Made by a program: the position numbers and the translations under genes. The notes beneath the pieces are model-generated. The model made no database searches, was not told where the DNA came from, and worked only from the letters and a program-made list of their open reading frames with translations. DNA of 64,000 bases, from positions 1-64,000 of the forward strand of contig CAWDTW010000033.1 of the NCBI GenBank assembly GCA_963805295.1, given 5' to 3'. Shown piece after piece: positions 9,986 to 17,400 of this stretch. The DNA comes from Roseiarcus sp963805295. GTDB taxonomy: Bacteria > Pseudomonadota > Alphaproteobacteria > Rhizobiales > Beijerinckiaceae. Each line of letters begins with the position of its first letter. Positions within the stretch are counted from its first letter, which is position 1.

Positions 9986-10464
9986 ATGGGTAATTTCAGC
10001 GGACTTACTAGATACCTCGCGCACTGGAGGGAACTCTTAATCGGGTTGCCCGAGATTGAGCTCGAGCCCACCCGTTCGTTCCGAGCAAGTTGACTGTCGT
10101 CGATCACCAGAAAGGCGGCCGGTTCAAATGGGACGCCTCCAAGGTGACGCTCTACCTGAGTGAGAGACAGCGGGCGATAGACGGATTCATCAAAGGCGAT
10201 AAACTGCTTGAGGAACTGAAGGACAAGAGCCCTTTCAACGCCAATCTACTGGACTATTTGCTCAAGCATCCGCACCTCATCCCCGAGGAGTGGAAGAACG
10301 AGTGGGTTCTTTTCTTCGGCACCACTTACTGCGACTACGCCTCGGGCGGCCGCCGCCTCTACGTCCGCCATCTCTGCTGGCTCATCAACAAGTGGGGCTG
10401 GGGCTACCTCTGGCTCGACCTCGACTTGGACGGCCACCGCCCCGCTGCGGTGCTCGCAAGTTGA
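9986..10464 (+). pseudogene. Patescibacteria-type small protein (EEWK...FF), one frameshift
   Basis: The ATG at 9986 has a good ribosome binding site (CAGGAGAA, 6 nt upstream). The first frame (MGNFSGLTRYLAHWREL...) loses register near 10066. The second frame carries the conserved body FVPSKLTVVDHQKGGRFKWDASKV, LLDYLLKHPHLIPEEWKNEWVLFFGTTYCDY, an aromatic-rich VRHLCWLINKWGWGYLWLDLD and the end PAAVLAS. Restoring one base gives about 159 residues, parallel to the 168-residue paralogue at 14670-15176. I recognise this as a family widespread in Patescibacteria genomes without assigned function. The Trp/Tyr/Asp-rich tail looks like repeated beta strands. It belongs to a promoter-hairpin-gene-terminator unit. 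Confidence 0.65.
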
Positions 10465-10484
10465 ACTTTGGGCTTTGGTCTTCG

Positions 10485-10520
10485 CCCGACGCGTTTTTCG
10501 CGCCGGGCATTTTGTTTGCA
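10485..10520 (+). terminator. Rho-independent terminator, module copy 1
   Basis: GCCCGACGCG and CGCGCCGGGC arms around a T5 loop are followed by ATTTTGTTT, about 20 bp after the stop codon. The same structure ends the second module. Confidence 0.8.
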
Positions 10521-10551
10521 ACGTTGCACTTCAGTCACTGTCTCTCGATGT

Positions 10552-11364
10552 TCAGAGCTGCCGATATTTTCCCTCAAGAAGATCCAATATCCCCTGATAC
10601 TCGTGTCGAGTAGTTTCAAGGACCTTCGGGTGTCCACGAAGCCATTCAGAATATTTTTGCATGAGCGGCTGATGCGAGTGTTGAAAAATATCTTCAACGA
10701 CGCAACACTCTAATTGGACTGGTAATTTTCCTACTAAATGGGGACGTACGACTGATAACACATGGTCTCGTACATCACGGAATAAGTCGGGGTTTTGTGT
10801 TTTATGCGAAGAGATATCTTCAAGTGCCTTCGTAAGAATATTCCGAATTTCCTCGACATCTTCTGAAGGCAACACAAAGTCTGTGCCATGAGTATGTTTG
10901 TAAAAAACCATGGCAAACAAGAGCCATGCTCGCAGCATATGGAAGTCATTCGTTACCAAATTCATGACGAGCGGAGTTTGATCCGTGAGTTTATGCGCCG
11001 CCAGATATTCGATAATTGATTCAGCGTTCCCCTGCGTCGTGGCCTTCGGACTGGTTATCGATATCACCTGATCCTCATTAAACCCATAATTCGTTACGAG
11101 TGCATGTGATAAGTTCTCCGCGCGTGAGTGTTCGACATTTGGTTCTTTCCCTCCAGTAACAAGAACGAGCATGTTGCTCGGGTGTATATCTTGAAGAAGT
11201 TGCTGCCGCAAAATCCTCAGCCCGCCCATCCGCGCCCAGCCCCCAGAAACTTCTCCTTCCGTGGATTTATTCGTGTTTGTGCGCGTTGTCGTGAATAGCG
11301 GAAATGTGACTTCACCCTTGTCATTCTTCGGCGTGCGAGCACCGAGCAAGACGAAAATCTCCAT
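10552..11364 (-). CDS. YdcF/DUF218-like protein
   Basis: The 270-residue protein starts MEIFVLLGARTP with the DUF218 opening strand. It has LVLVTGGKEP, a SRAENLSHAL...YGFNEDQVISITSPKATTQGNAESI segment, and VMNLVTNDFHMLRAWLLF, the signature order of the family (glycine-rich strand, E-x-ST-x-T-xx-N equivalent, and a late TN-F-H motif). YdcF-type proteins bind nucleotides or S-adenosylmethionine, and SanA-type members affect envelope permeability; the exact reaction is unknown. No signal peptide is present, so it is probably cytoplasmic. The C-terminal 100 residues are an extension with no family I recognise. A TATAAC hexamer stands 5 nt before the ATG. The stop codon is TGA, which shows the standard code in this donor DNA. 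Confidence 0.6.
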   Translation of the reverse strand: MEIFVLLGARTPKNDKGEVTFPLFTTTRTNTNKSTEGEVSGGWARMGGLRILRQQLLQDIHPSNMLVLVTGGKEPNVEHSRAENLSHALVTNYGFNEDQVISITSPKATTQGNAESIIEYLAAHKLTDQTPLVMNLVTNDFHMLRAWLLFAMVFYKHTHGTDFVLPSEDVEEIRNILTKALEDISSHKTQNPDLFRDVRDHVLSVVRPHLVGKLPVQLECCVVEDIFQHSHQPLMQKYSEWLRGHPKVLETTRHEYQGILDLLEGKYRQL

Positions 11365-11369
11365 ATAGA

Positions 11370-11375
11370 GTTATA
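11370..11375 (-). promoter_or_regulatory. -10-like hexamer 5 nt before the YdcF-like gene
   Basis: TATAAC followed by five bases and the ATG at 11364; no ribosome binding site is visible, consistent with a leaderless transcript. Confidence 0.45.
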
Positions 11376-11454
11376 ATATCATGCCATCGCGATCACCGTG
11401 CAAAACACATTGACCTGGATAGGCACGTCGCAAAGGCCAGGGTGTCAGGTACAA

Positions 11455-11598
11455 TTATCGACGGGTATTCCGCGGTCGTCCGCCTTTCTTGCCGGCTTGC
11501 GAAGCAATTTCCCGTCGCCTCTCGGGCGAGAGCTTCTGGGCGCGCGCAATGCCGCCCATGCTGGCGAATTCGGTGACCGTGAGTGGTTTCTTCTTCAT
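11455..11598 (-). CDS. Small basic protein of 47 residues
   Basis: The sequence MKKKPLTVTEFASMGGIARAQKLSPERRREIA...AGKKGGRPRN is a short helical, Lys/Arg-rich protein. The 'GG-ARA-KLSPE-R-EIA' pattern is a recurrent small family in bacteria with no assigned biochemical role; the basic tail suggests nucleic-acid binding. A TATATT hexamer lies exactly 6 nt before the ATG and there is no ribosome binding site. A related fragment (MTPERRAEIAAAAKRWGPRK) ends at 11938. The longer frame to 11772 is unlikely because it runs through the 50-bp repeat. Confidence 0.5.
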   Translation of the reverse strand: MKKKPLTVTEFASMGGIARAQKLSPERRREIASQAGKKGGRPRNTRR

Positions 11599-11604
11599 GG
11601 CTGC

Positions 11605-11610
11605 AATATA
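11605..11610 (-). promoter_or_regulatory. -10-like hexamer 6 nt before the 47-residue gene
   Basis: TATATT is followed by six bases and the ATG at 11598, repeating the island's leaderless arrangement. Confidence 0.4.
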
Positions 11611-11937
11611 GCACGCGGTCCGCATGCCAGCCGCTGACATCCGCACTGCCGCCCGCGCCTTTTCCTTAATAGTCGCATCCCTGATATCGACAGAAGGTGA
11701 CGGCAGGTAGTGGGTCAGTTTGAATTTCGGCTTCCGACCCAGAGCGGGCATTGCGGTTGGTGCGGAAATCATGGAGGCTGTGCGAACTGTGCCGGCTCAA
11801 ATCGGTCCCGCCAACTTCGAGCGTCTCTTGCCGATCACAGCCTCTCCCCTGACTTCTTCTGGATGGACATAAGCGAAATCATCCTGCTCGCTGCCGCAAG
11901 CAGGTCAATCATGAAAATGCTTGCTGAAACAAGCACG

Positions 11938-12012
11938 CTATTTCCGTGGTCCCCAGCGCTTCGCCGCTGCCGCAATCTCTGCCCGCCGTTCCGGCGTCAT
12001 CTTTACCGCACG
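11938..12012 (-). pseudogene. Fragment of a small basic protein
   Basis: The end VARAVKMTPERRAEIAAAAKRWGPRK resembles the 47-residue protein at 11455. No clear start or promoter is visible; it is a remnant within the cassette. Confidence 0.3.
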
Positions 12013-12192
12013 CGCGACAGGCGACGCGGGTGTCCTAAAGGCTAGGGGGGCGCGGTCGATAGCTGAAAGTGGTAATTGACACGTGAACGGACCATGCATA
12101 GTTTGTCGTGGTTCGAATAGTATGTTAACTTCGTGTCTTGCGGGCGAACGCGAAATTCCGTCTTCCGTGCTGCTAAAAGTGGGAACGTCTCG

Positions 12193-13014
12193 ATGAGCAG
12201 TGACACGCAAGATTTGAACGTGAAGGTGGAGCGAACCCGCCGCAACATCTTGAAGATGGGTGCCATTCTGGGGTCCGCGGGCTTGGTGGGGTCCGCGGGC
12301 TTGGCGAAAGTTAATAAGGCGCGGGCCCAGGCGGCGGTCTCGGTCTGTTCGAGGGCTATTGGCTGTCAATGCTTCCTTAGGGGCACGAATATTCATACAG
12401 CTGTGGGCGAGCGCAAGGTCGAAGAACTTGCGATCGGCGATCTGTTGCCAACGATGTTTGGTGGACTCCGTCCGATTCAGTGGATCGGTCACTTTCCAAT
12501 CAAAAAGAGTGATCCGTCGAAGCCTTGGCCGAAAGACGCGCGTCCGGTTCGGATCGCTCGCTCTGCTCTCGCGCCCAATGTTCCGCAAGCCGATCTTTAT
12601 GTGACGCAAGCCCACGGCGTGTTCATCGACGACGTGCTGGTGTCAGCAGGATATCTGGTCAATGAAACGACGATTACCCTCTGTGAGGCGAGCGAATTGA
12701 ACGAGTTGGAGTTCTTTCATATCAAACTCGAAAGTCATGACGTGATTTACGCCGAAGGGGCTCCTGTCGAAACTCTGTTGAATGTGGATGAAAGGGCTGT
12801 CAATTTCGCTGACTATTTTCGGATGAATGGAGTGCCGACGAGCAACCAAGTGCCCTGCCTCCTAATTCTCAGCAACTGGAGGCCAAGAGGTTTGAAGTCG
12901 CGCTTCCGCAGTGCGATATCGTGGATTGATCGCCGAAAGCGGATAGGCGTGATATGCGATCGATTGGAGGAACGCGCAATCGTGCTTTCTCAAGAGTTGC
13001 AGCCTTCACTCTAG
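12193..13014 (+). CDS. Tat-exported Hint-domain protein
   Basis: The ATG at 12193 (MSSDTQDLNVKVERTRRNILKMG) follows a GGGAA sequence and gives a twin-arginine signal (TRRNILK...GSAGLVGSAGLA), in which an 18-bp DNA duplication encodes GSAGL twice. The mature region opens with a Hint (Hedgehog/intein) fold at Cys: CFLRGTNIHTAVGERKVEELAIGDLL...GLRPIQWIGH, then RIARSALAPNVPQADLYVTQAHGVF with the usual late His. It matches the Hint_2 type common in alphaproteobacteria. Hint domains can self-cleave at the Cys; no intein C-extein Asn motif is evident, so cleavage without splicing is more likely. About 100 further residues have no known fold. It is 273 residues long and probably periplasmic or secreted. 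Confidence 0.75.
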   Translation: MSSDTQDLNVKVERTRRNILKMGAILGSAGLVGSAGLAKVNKARAQAAVSVCSRAIGCQCFLRGTNIHTAVGERKVEELAIGDLLPTMFGGLRPIQWIGHFPIKKSDPSKPWPKDARPVRIARSALAPNVPQADLYVTQAHGVFIDDVLVSAGYLVNETTITLCEASELNELEFFHIKLESHDVIYAEGAPVETLLNVDERAVNFADYFRMNGVPTSNQVPCLLILSNWRPRGLKSRFRSAISWIDRRKRIGVICDRLEERAIVLSQELQPSL

Positions 13015-13122
13015 AACTTTCGCCGAGCGGCCTTCGCATTCAGCGGCTTCGCGGGCTATCGGGCTTCGCGGAAGGCCGCAGCCCTTGCAGCGTAACGCTC
13101 AACTTTTTTCGAAGCGTCATAG

Positions 13123-13156
13123 AACGCCGCCCATGAAGGGCGGCGTTATCCTTTTC
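13123..13156 (+). terminator. Intrinsic terminator after the Hint gene
   Basis: AACGCCGCCC and GGGCGGCGTT form a perfect 10-bp stem with a 5-nt loop, followed by ATCCTTTT. It is about 110 bp beyond the Hint stop codon. Confidence 0.7.
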
Positions 13157-13457
13157 GGATAGCTTCATGTCGCAAACTACGTGGTCGCCGGGAACGCCCG
13201 CTTTCCGCCCAAACCTGAAGTTCAAACTGACCCACTACCCGCGGGAGATAGGAGATAGCGGCGGATAGATGATAGCTCGGTCCGCGCCTTTTCCTTAATA
13301 GTCGCATCCCTGATATCGACAGAAGGTGACGACACCGCAGCGAGCGGACAATTACCGTAAACCGGATGCCGAATATCGCCCACGTATAAATATTGCACGG
13401 CGCGGCCTGCTTCAAAGGTACGTGAAGTTGATTGTGCCGGCGCTGAAGATTGATCCT

Positions 13458-13700
13458 CTAGTCGTTGTAAAAATGCCGGTGGAGCTGCTCCTGCGGAACG
13501 TAGCGCGACGCCTGCGAGAAGATGATGCGCAGGGTACCTTTGGCGATCGGGGAATGGGCCGGAATGACGAGCGTCTCGTTACCGTTGGGGCCGCTGCGTC
13601 GTAATTTGATGTGCTTCCTTCCGCCGATGACCGCGAACCCAAAGCCACCAAGAATGCTCACCACGTCTGCGCCAGAGAGGACTTTAAGTCCTCCCCGCAT
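13458..13700 (-). CDS. hicA: HicA-type mRNA interferase toxin
   Basis: This 80-residue protein has the double-stranded-RNA-binding-like HicA fold: LSGADVVSILGGFGFAVIGGRKHIKLRR with the key His in 'KHIKL', then NETLVIPAHSPIAKGTLRIIFSQA. HicA cleaves mRNA and is neutralised by HicB. It overlaps the end of hicB by 17 bp on the same strand, so the two are co-translated. Antitoxin-first order is one of the two known arrangements. The second starting Met is not needed; MRGGLKVLSG at 13700 fits the overlap. Confidence 0.88.
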   Translation of the reverse strand: MRGGLKVLSGADVVSILGGFGFAVIGGRKHIKLRRSGPNGNETLVIPAHSPIAKGTLRIIFSQASRYVPQEQLHRHFYND

Positions 13701-13920
13701 ACGTTGGTTGGGGAACCTCGTAATTTGTCAGGATAGAAGGGGCTCGGTCGAATCCGAGTGAAGCAGGATCGTCGCCCTCGAAATAGAGGGCGACCGCATC
13801 GCGGATGTTTTCTTGCAGCTCCTCGAAAGTCGCTCCTTCCGTAACGATGGGAGCATTCACGCCGCCAGCAGTGTAGACGCCGTCTTCGTGAGAGATTTCA
13901 AATTGGATGATCGATTTCAT
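13684..13920 (-). CDS. hicB: HicB-type antitoxin
   Basis: The 78-residue protein has the UPF0150/HicB partial RNase H-like fold: IIQFEISHEDGVYTAGGVNAPIVTEGATFEELQENIRDAVALYFEGDD. It lacks a C-terminal DNA-binding domain, so it is the short type and autoregulation would need the complex or another factor. It lies directly upstream of hicA with overlap. TAAACT lies 6 nt before the ATG and there is no ribosome binding site. Confidence 0.88.
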   Translation of the reverse strand: MKSIIQFEISHEDGVYTAGGVNAPIVTEGATFEELQENIRDAVALYFEGDDPASLGFDRAPSILTNYEVPQPTYAGRT

Positions 13921-13926
13921 ACAGGC

Positions 13927-13932
13927 AGTTTA
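13927..13932 (-). promoter_or_regulatory. hicB: -10-like hexamer 6 nt before hicB
   Basis: TAAACT then six bases then the ATG at 13920. It is the weakest match of the set to TATAAT, but the spacing is the same. Confidence 0.4.
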
Positions 13933-14009
13933 GCATTATTAACACGACATCAGCAAGTTTCAATGAATACACTTATAAAGCGCGAAGTTATTGACTATTT
14001 TGGAATTCA

Positions 14010-14058
14010 TGTCGCAAAATAAATGCTTGTGCGACACGAAATTAAGGCATTGTCAAGC
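14010..14058. repeat. Interspersed palindromic motif, copy 2
   Basis: GTCGCA and TGCGAC arms around an A/T-rich core, followed by ACGAAAT and TGTCAAGCC; closely matches 7754-7801. It lies just past the end of coiled-coil gene 2, between it and hicB. Confidence 0.65.
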
Positions 14059-14080
14059 CACTTTTTTATAGTCTATATGT

Positions 14081-14398
14081 TCAGGCCGCAATCTTTTGGT
14101 GCAAGCCAAGGTGCTTTTCAATCGCTCTCACCCGCTCCATCAGGTGATCGATTTCCTTGGCGTAGCCTGAAATGTTGTGAACGGCGGCTTCGAGAGCATC
14201 GAGCCGATTATGAATGTCTTTGAGTTCTGATCGTATGTCGGCAAATCCTTCGTGCATCTCAGCCCGCAGTTCGCGCATCTCGGTTCGCAATTGGGCGATG
14301 TCATCCTTAGTGGCCATATTGACGATATCATCCTTCGTGGCCATCTTTGCGAGGATGACATTCAGCGTCTCGACGATCTCACTTGTGTCTTTGTCCAT
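14081..14398 (-). CDS. Small coiled-coil protein, copy 2
   Basis: This 105-residue protein has an N-terminus of tandem MATKDDIV-NMATKDDIA units and then the same coiled-coil body as copy 1 (ELRAEMHEGFADIRSELKDIHNRLDALEAAVHN...AIEKHLGL). The swap of N-terminal modules on a conserved C-terminal helix is notable. TATATT lies exactly 6 nt before the ATG, with no ribosome binding site. There are no transmembrane or catalytic features. Function unknown. Confidence 0.7.
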   Translation of the reverse strand: MDKDTSEIVETLNVILAKMATKDDIVNMATKDDIAQLRTEMRELRAEMHEGFADIRSELKDIHNRLDALEAAVHNISGYAKEIDHLMERVRAIEKHLGLHQKIAA

Positions 14399-14404
14399 CG
14401 GTAA

Positions 14405-14410
14405 AATATA
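14405..14410 (-). promoter_or_regulatory. -10-like hexamer 6 nt before coiled-coil gene 2
   Basis: TATATT, six bases, then the ATG at 14398; leaderless arrangement as at the other island genes. Confidence 0.45.
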
Positions 14411-14510
14411 TCATAGGTCGCTATTGGCGAAAAGGTAAGAAGGTGAATTGCAAACAAACTGCGAAGCGGTGCATATAGAAATGACGGAGGTGTTTGATTG
14501 ATACGCAGGT

Positions 14511-14555
14511 TCACGCCACAAAACAGATATTGTGCGACCGGTTCCCGCACCCGTC
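14511..14555. repeat. Interspersed palindromic motif, degenerate copy 3
   Basis: CGCCACAAAACAGATATTGT then GCGACC and, further on, CGTCAAG align with copies 1 and 2 with several mismatches. With copy 2 it brackets the coiled-coil gene. Confidence 0.4.
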
Positions 14556-14619
14556 AAGTAGGACACTCCGACGTTTTTAATGACTGTGAAAATTGTATCC
14601 TCAACTGAAATATTGTAAA

Positions 14620-14656
14620 CAAAATGCCCGACGCGAAGGATGCGTCGGGCGGAGGC
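14620..14656 (-). terminator. Rho-independent terminator, module copy 2
   Basis: On the minus strand GCCCGACGC and GCGTCGGGC arms are followed by ATTTTGTTT, as in module copy 1. Confidence 0.8.
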
Positions 14657-14669
14657 CGAAGCCTAAAGT

Positions 14670-15176
14670 TCAACTTGCGGGCACCGCAGCGGGGCAGTGG
14701 ACGCTCCAGCCGCTGCCGAGCCCGTAGGAGTCCCAGCCCCACCTGTCGCCGTGCCAGTCGAGGTGGCGAACGCAGGGATCGCCGTCCGAGTCGCCGTAGA
14801 CCGTCGCCCAAAAGAAGACATCCTTGCCCTTCCACTCCTCGGGGATGAGGTGCGGGTTTTCGAGCAAGTAATCGAGCAGGTTCGCGTTGTAGACGGGTCG
14901 GCCTTTCAGCTCCTCGCGGAGCTTGCGGCCATCGATGGCTCCGCCGCCTCGCTGCTTCTTGGAGAGATGGAGCTTCACCTTGGTGGCGTCCCATTTGAAC
15001 TGACCGCCCTTTCGATGCTCGATGACACTCCAGCCATCCGGAACATATGGCTCAGCATCGAGATCGACTATTTTTTGCGGTACGCTCTCAGCCGTTGTAC
15101 CGCTCTCCTGAGTTTTCACATCGTTTGTTTCTTGTTTCCGATGTTGCCACAATCTTTCGATACCCATGAAGGCCAT
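14670..15176 (-). CDS. Patescibacteria-type small protein (EEWK...VFFW), intact paralogue
   Basis: The ATG at 15176 has a strong AGGAGG 6 nt upstream. The 168-residue protein reads MAFMGIERLWQHRKQ, an acidic linker (PQKIVDLDAEPYVPDGWSVIEHRKGGQFKWDATKVKLHLS), then LREELKGRPVYNANLLDYLLENPHLIPEEWKGKDVFFWATVYGD and an aromatic tail (VRHLDWHGDRWGWDSY...GWSVHCPAAVPAS). It is the intact counterpart of 9986-10464 and shares its promoter, hairpin and terminator. The family is frequent in Patescibacteria genomes, with several copies per genome (from memory), and has no established function. The fixed core and variable tail suggest diversifying paralogues. Confidence 0.72.
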   Translation of the reverse strand: MAFMGIERLWQHRKQETNDVKTQESGTTAESVPQKIVDLDAEPYVPDGWSVIEHRKGGQFKWDATKVKLHLSKKQRGGGAIDGRKLREELKGRPVYNANLLDYLLENPHLIPEEWKGKDVFFWATVYGDSDGDPCVRHLDWHGDRWGWDSYGLGSGWSVHCPAAVPAS

Positions 15177-15218
15177 TGTATCCTCCTACTCATATAACGC
15201 AATGAGCGTATGTGGAAA

Positions 15219-15234
15219 CGAGAGAAGTCTCGCT
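15219..15234 (-). promoter_or_regulatory. Leader hairpin, module copy 2
   Basis: The minus strand reads GCGAGA-CTTC-TCTCG, the same stem-loop as at 9928-9943, between the promoter and a strong ribosome binding site. Confidence 0.6.
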
Positions 15235-15248
15235 ATTACCTAGGGAGT

Positions 15249-15276
15249 ATTATATATTACGAATTACATTTGTCAA
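15249..15276 (-). promoter_or_regulatory. Consensus promoter, module copy 2
   Basis: On the minus strand TTGACA (15276-15271) and TATAAT (15254-15249) are 16 bp apart, as in copy 1. The -35 box lies 6 bp outside the IS30 terminal repeat. Confidence 0.8.
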
Positions 15277-16138
15277 ACTCAGCGCTTGAATTAAAGTCTC
15301 AAGTGCAACAACAGAACTGAACATACCTGCGCGGTACACTAGGAAGTGATTAGAAGTCTAGTAAACCAACACAGGTATGTACCACCACATTACCAGAGAA
15401 CAGCGATCCGTCATCTCTGCGTTACGCAGATACGGCGAATCGGATGCCGAGATCGCCCGAGTCATCGGTGTGCACCGCTCCACGATCGGCCGCGAAGTGC
15501 GCCGCAATGGCGGTGAAGCATATACCGTCTGGCTTGCACAGCGCCGCGTACGTAAGCGTCGATTTGATGCCAAAGCCCCAGAACGCGCGTTAGAGGGTGA
15601 TCCGGGTCTTGCCATTCACGTGGAGCAATTGCTCCGACGCTCGTTCTCGCCTGAACAGATCGCATATGCCGGCCACGAGATATGCCACACAACCGTCTAC
15701 GCATGGATCAGGCGCTCCAGGACTGATCTCCGTACGTGTCTCCGAAGACGAGGCAAGAAGCGACGACGCTACGGTACGGCACAAATTCCGAACCGCTTTG
15801 AATCCCAGAAGCGACATCTCTGCGAACGTCCCGCGATCGTCGCAGAACGCTCGCGTATCGGTGATTGGGAGGGCGATACAGCACGAGGACGCGAGAAATC
15901 GGCCCTTCTCGTGTATGCGGAACGCCGGAGCAAGTATCTGGTCGGGCAAGCGCTCGCTCGTGCGACGGCGGACGCGGTGCATCGGGAGACGACTCGGATG
16001 CTGGCACCCTTCCCGACATATACGATCACAGATGACAATGGCAGCGAGTTCGCTCTCCATCGCCTTGTTGAGCGAGATACCAACGCGCTCGTATACTTCG
16101 CACGGCCGGGCCATCCGGAAGAACGAGGTACCTGCGAG

Positions 16139-17400
16139 CTCATGAATCCCCTCATTTAGACCGACTCGAAATTGCCTGAATTGGCGGGTCACCGCGTTGC
16201 GCTGTCGCAAATCAGCGGGGGAAGGTGGCTCATGCGGAAGCCGGTCGAGCGCGTGGAATTCATTCATCATTTTGTGGAGCGGGCGTTTGCAGGGAGCCTG
16301 CACGCCAAACGGATTGTTTCGCTGGCCAACGGGGTGGTCGGCGTTGTGACGGGGGCGTCCTTGGCCGTTTCCGTCATCGGGCATGCGCTGGCGCGGGCGC
16401 GCGGTCTCGTCGACAGGCACGCAATCAAACAGGTCGATCGTCTGCTGAGCAACGCCGGCGTCGTCGTGTGGGAGCTGTTTGCGCCGTGGGTGCGCGAGAT
16501 GGTGGGCCAGCGCGAGGCGATCGTCGTGGCGATGGACTGGACCGATTTCGACGCCGACAACCAAGCCACGCTCGCGCTGAACCTCGTCACCCGCCACGGC
16601 CGCGCGACGCCGCTCCTGTGGCTCACGGTCGACAAGGATGAATTGAAGGACCAGCGCAACGACTTCGAGGACCTCTGCCTTTGCCGTCTGAAGGCGCTTC
16701 TTCCCGAAGATGTGGCGGTGACGATCCTGGCCGATCGGGGCTTCGGCGACGTCAAGCTGTTCGAGTTCCTCGACAGGCTCGGCTTCGGCTACGTCATCCG
16801 CTTTCGCGGCAATGTTCAAGTGGCCGCGGCGGACGGCGAGACGCGCCTGGCCGCCGACTGGGTCGGCAAGGGCGGACGGGCGCGCCTGCTGCGCGGCGCC
16901 AAGGTCACGGCCGCCCGCCACAAGGTCGGCGCGGTGGTCTGCGTCCACGCCACGGGCATGAAAGAGGCGTGGCATCTGGCCGCCAGCGACGCAAGTTCGA
17001 GCGCGGGCCAGATCGTCAAACTCTACGCCAAGCGGTGGACGATCGAGCCTGGGTTCCGGGATTCCAAAGACTTGCGCTTCGGCATGGGGCTGAGCGCGCT
17101 ACGCATCGGCGATCCGCAGCGGCGCGACCGCTTGCTAATGCTCAACGCCTTGGCGATCCTGCTGCTGACGCTGCTCGGCGCCGCCGGCGAAAGCCTCGGC
17201 ATGGACCGATTGCTCAGAACCAGCACGGTCAAACGCCGCGTCCATTCGTTGTTCCGCCAGGGTTGCCTGCTCTACGGCCTCATCCCCAACATGCCCGAGC
17301 AAAGACTGCGGCCGCTCGTCGCCAAATACGAGGAATTGCTACGCCAAAACAGAGTCTTCACCGAAACCTTCGGGCTCGCGTAAATGAGGGGATGGGTGAG
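16139..17400 (+). mobile_element. IS4-family insertion sequence, copy 2 (intact)
   Basis: A 1262-bp element with inverted repeats CTCATGAATCCCCTCATTTA and, inverted at the right, CTCACCCATCCCCTCATTTA (17 of 20 match). It is inverted relative to copy 1, and each has its own target duplication, so they are independent insertions. Confidence 0.95.
16232..17383 (+). CDS. IS4-family transposase, intact
   Basis: The start MRKPVERVEFIHHFVERAF at 16232 is preceded by GGGGGAAGG. The 383-residue protein has the DDE residues in AMDWTDFDADNQ, TILADRGFGDVKLFEFL and the YREK signature YAKRWTIEPGFRDSKDLRFGMGLS, followed by a helical C-terminal part (LLMLNALAILLLTLL...RLLRTSTVKRRVHSLFRQG). The stop lies 17 bp from the right end. 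It differs from copy 1 mainly by indels. The GC-rich sequence suggests the alphaproteobacterial host's own IS pool, which would place the donor-like genes inside that host. Confidence 0.95.
   Translation: MRKPVERVEFIHHFVERAFAGSLHAKRIVSLANGVVGVVTGASLAVSVIGHALARARGLVDRHAIKQVDRLLSNAGVVVWELFAPWVREMVGQREAIVVAMDWTDFDADNQATLALNLVTRHGRATPLLWLTVDKDELKDQRNDFEDLCLCRLKALLPEDVAVTILADRGFGDVKLFEFLDRLGFGYVIRFRGNVQVAAADGETRLAADWVGKGGRARLLRGAKVTAARHKVGAVVCVHATGMKEAWHLAASDASSSAGQIVKLYAKRWTIEPGFRDSKDLRFGMGLSALRIGDPQRRDRLLMLNALAILLLTLLGAAGESLGMDRLLRTSTVKRRVHSLFRQGCLLYGLIPNMPEQRLRPLVAKYEELLRQNRVFTETFGLA

Larger units (their letters stand above)
11703..13281. mobile_element. Transposon-like cassette carrying a Hint-domain gene
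   Basis: Inside the 50-bp direct repeats, inverted repeats starting GGTAGTGGGTCAGTTTGAA lie at 11706-11728 and, inverted, at 13217-13239 (22 of 23 positions match). No transposase gene is present, so movement would need one supplied in trans. The GC-rich cargo looks alphaproteobacterial, unlike the flanking A/T-richer genes. A third, degenerate end is at 2913-2930. Confidence 0.55.
11653..13331. repeat. Perfect 50-bp direct repeats bracketing the Hint cassette
   Basis: The 50-bp sequence starting CCGCGCCTTTTCC and ending GAAGGTGACG is at 11653-11702 and again, identical, at 13282-13331. The interval holds the Hint gene. Confidence 0.85.

Noticed and set aside
15590..16975. A 461-residue minus-strand frame over IS4
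   Set aside because: It is antisense to the transposase of the IS4 element and to part of IS30; low-complexity Arg/Asp content.
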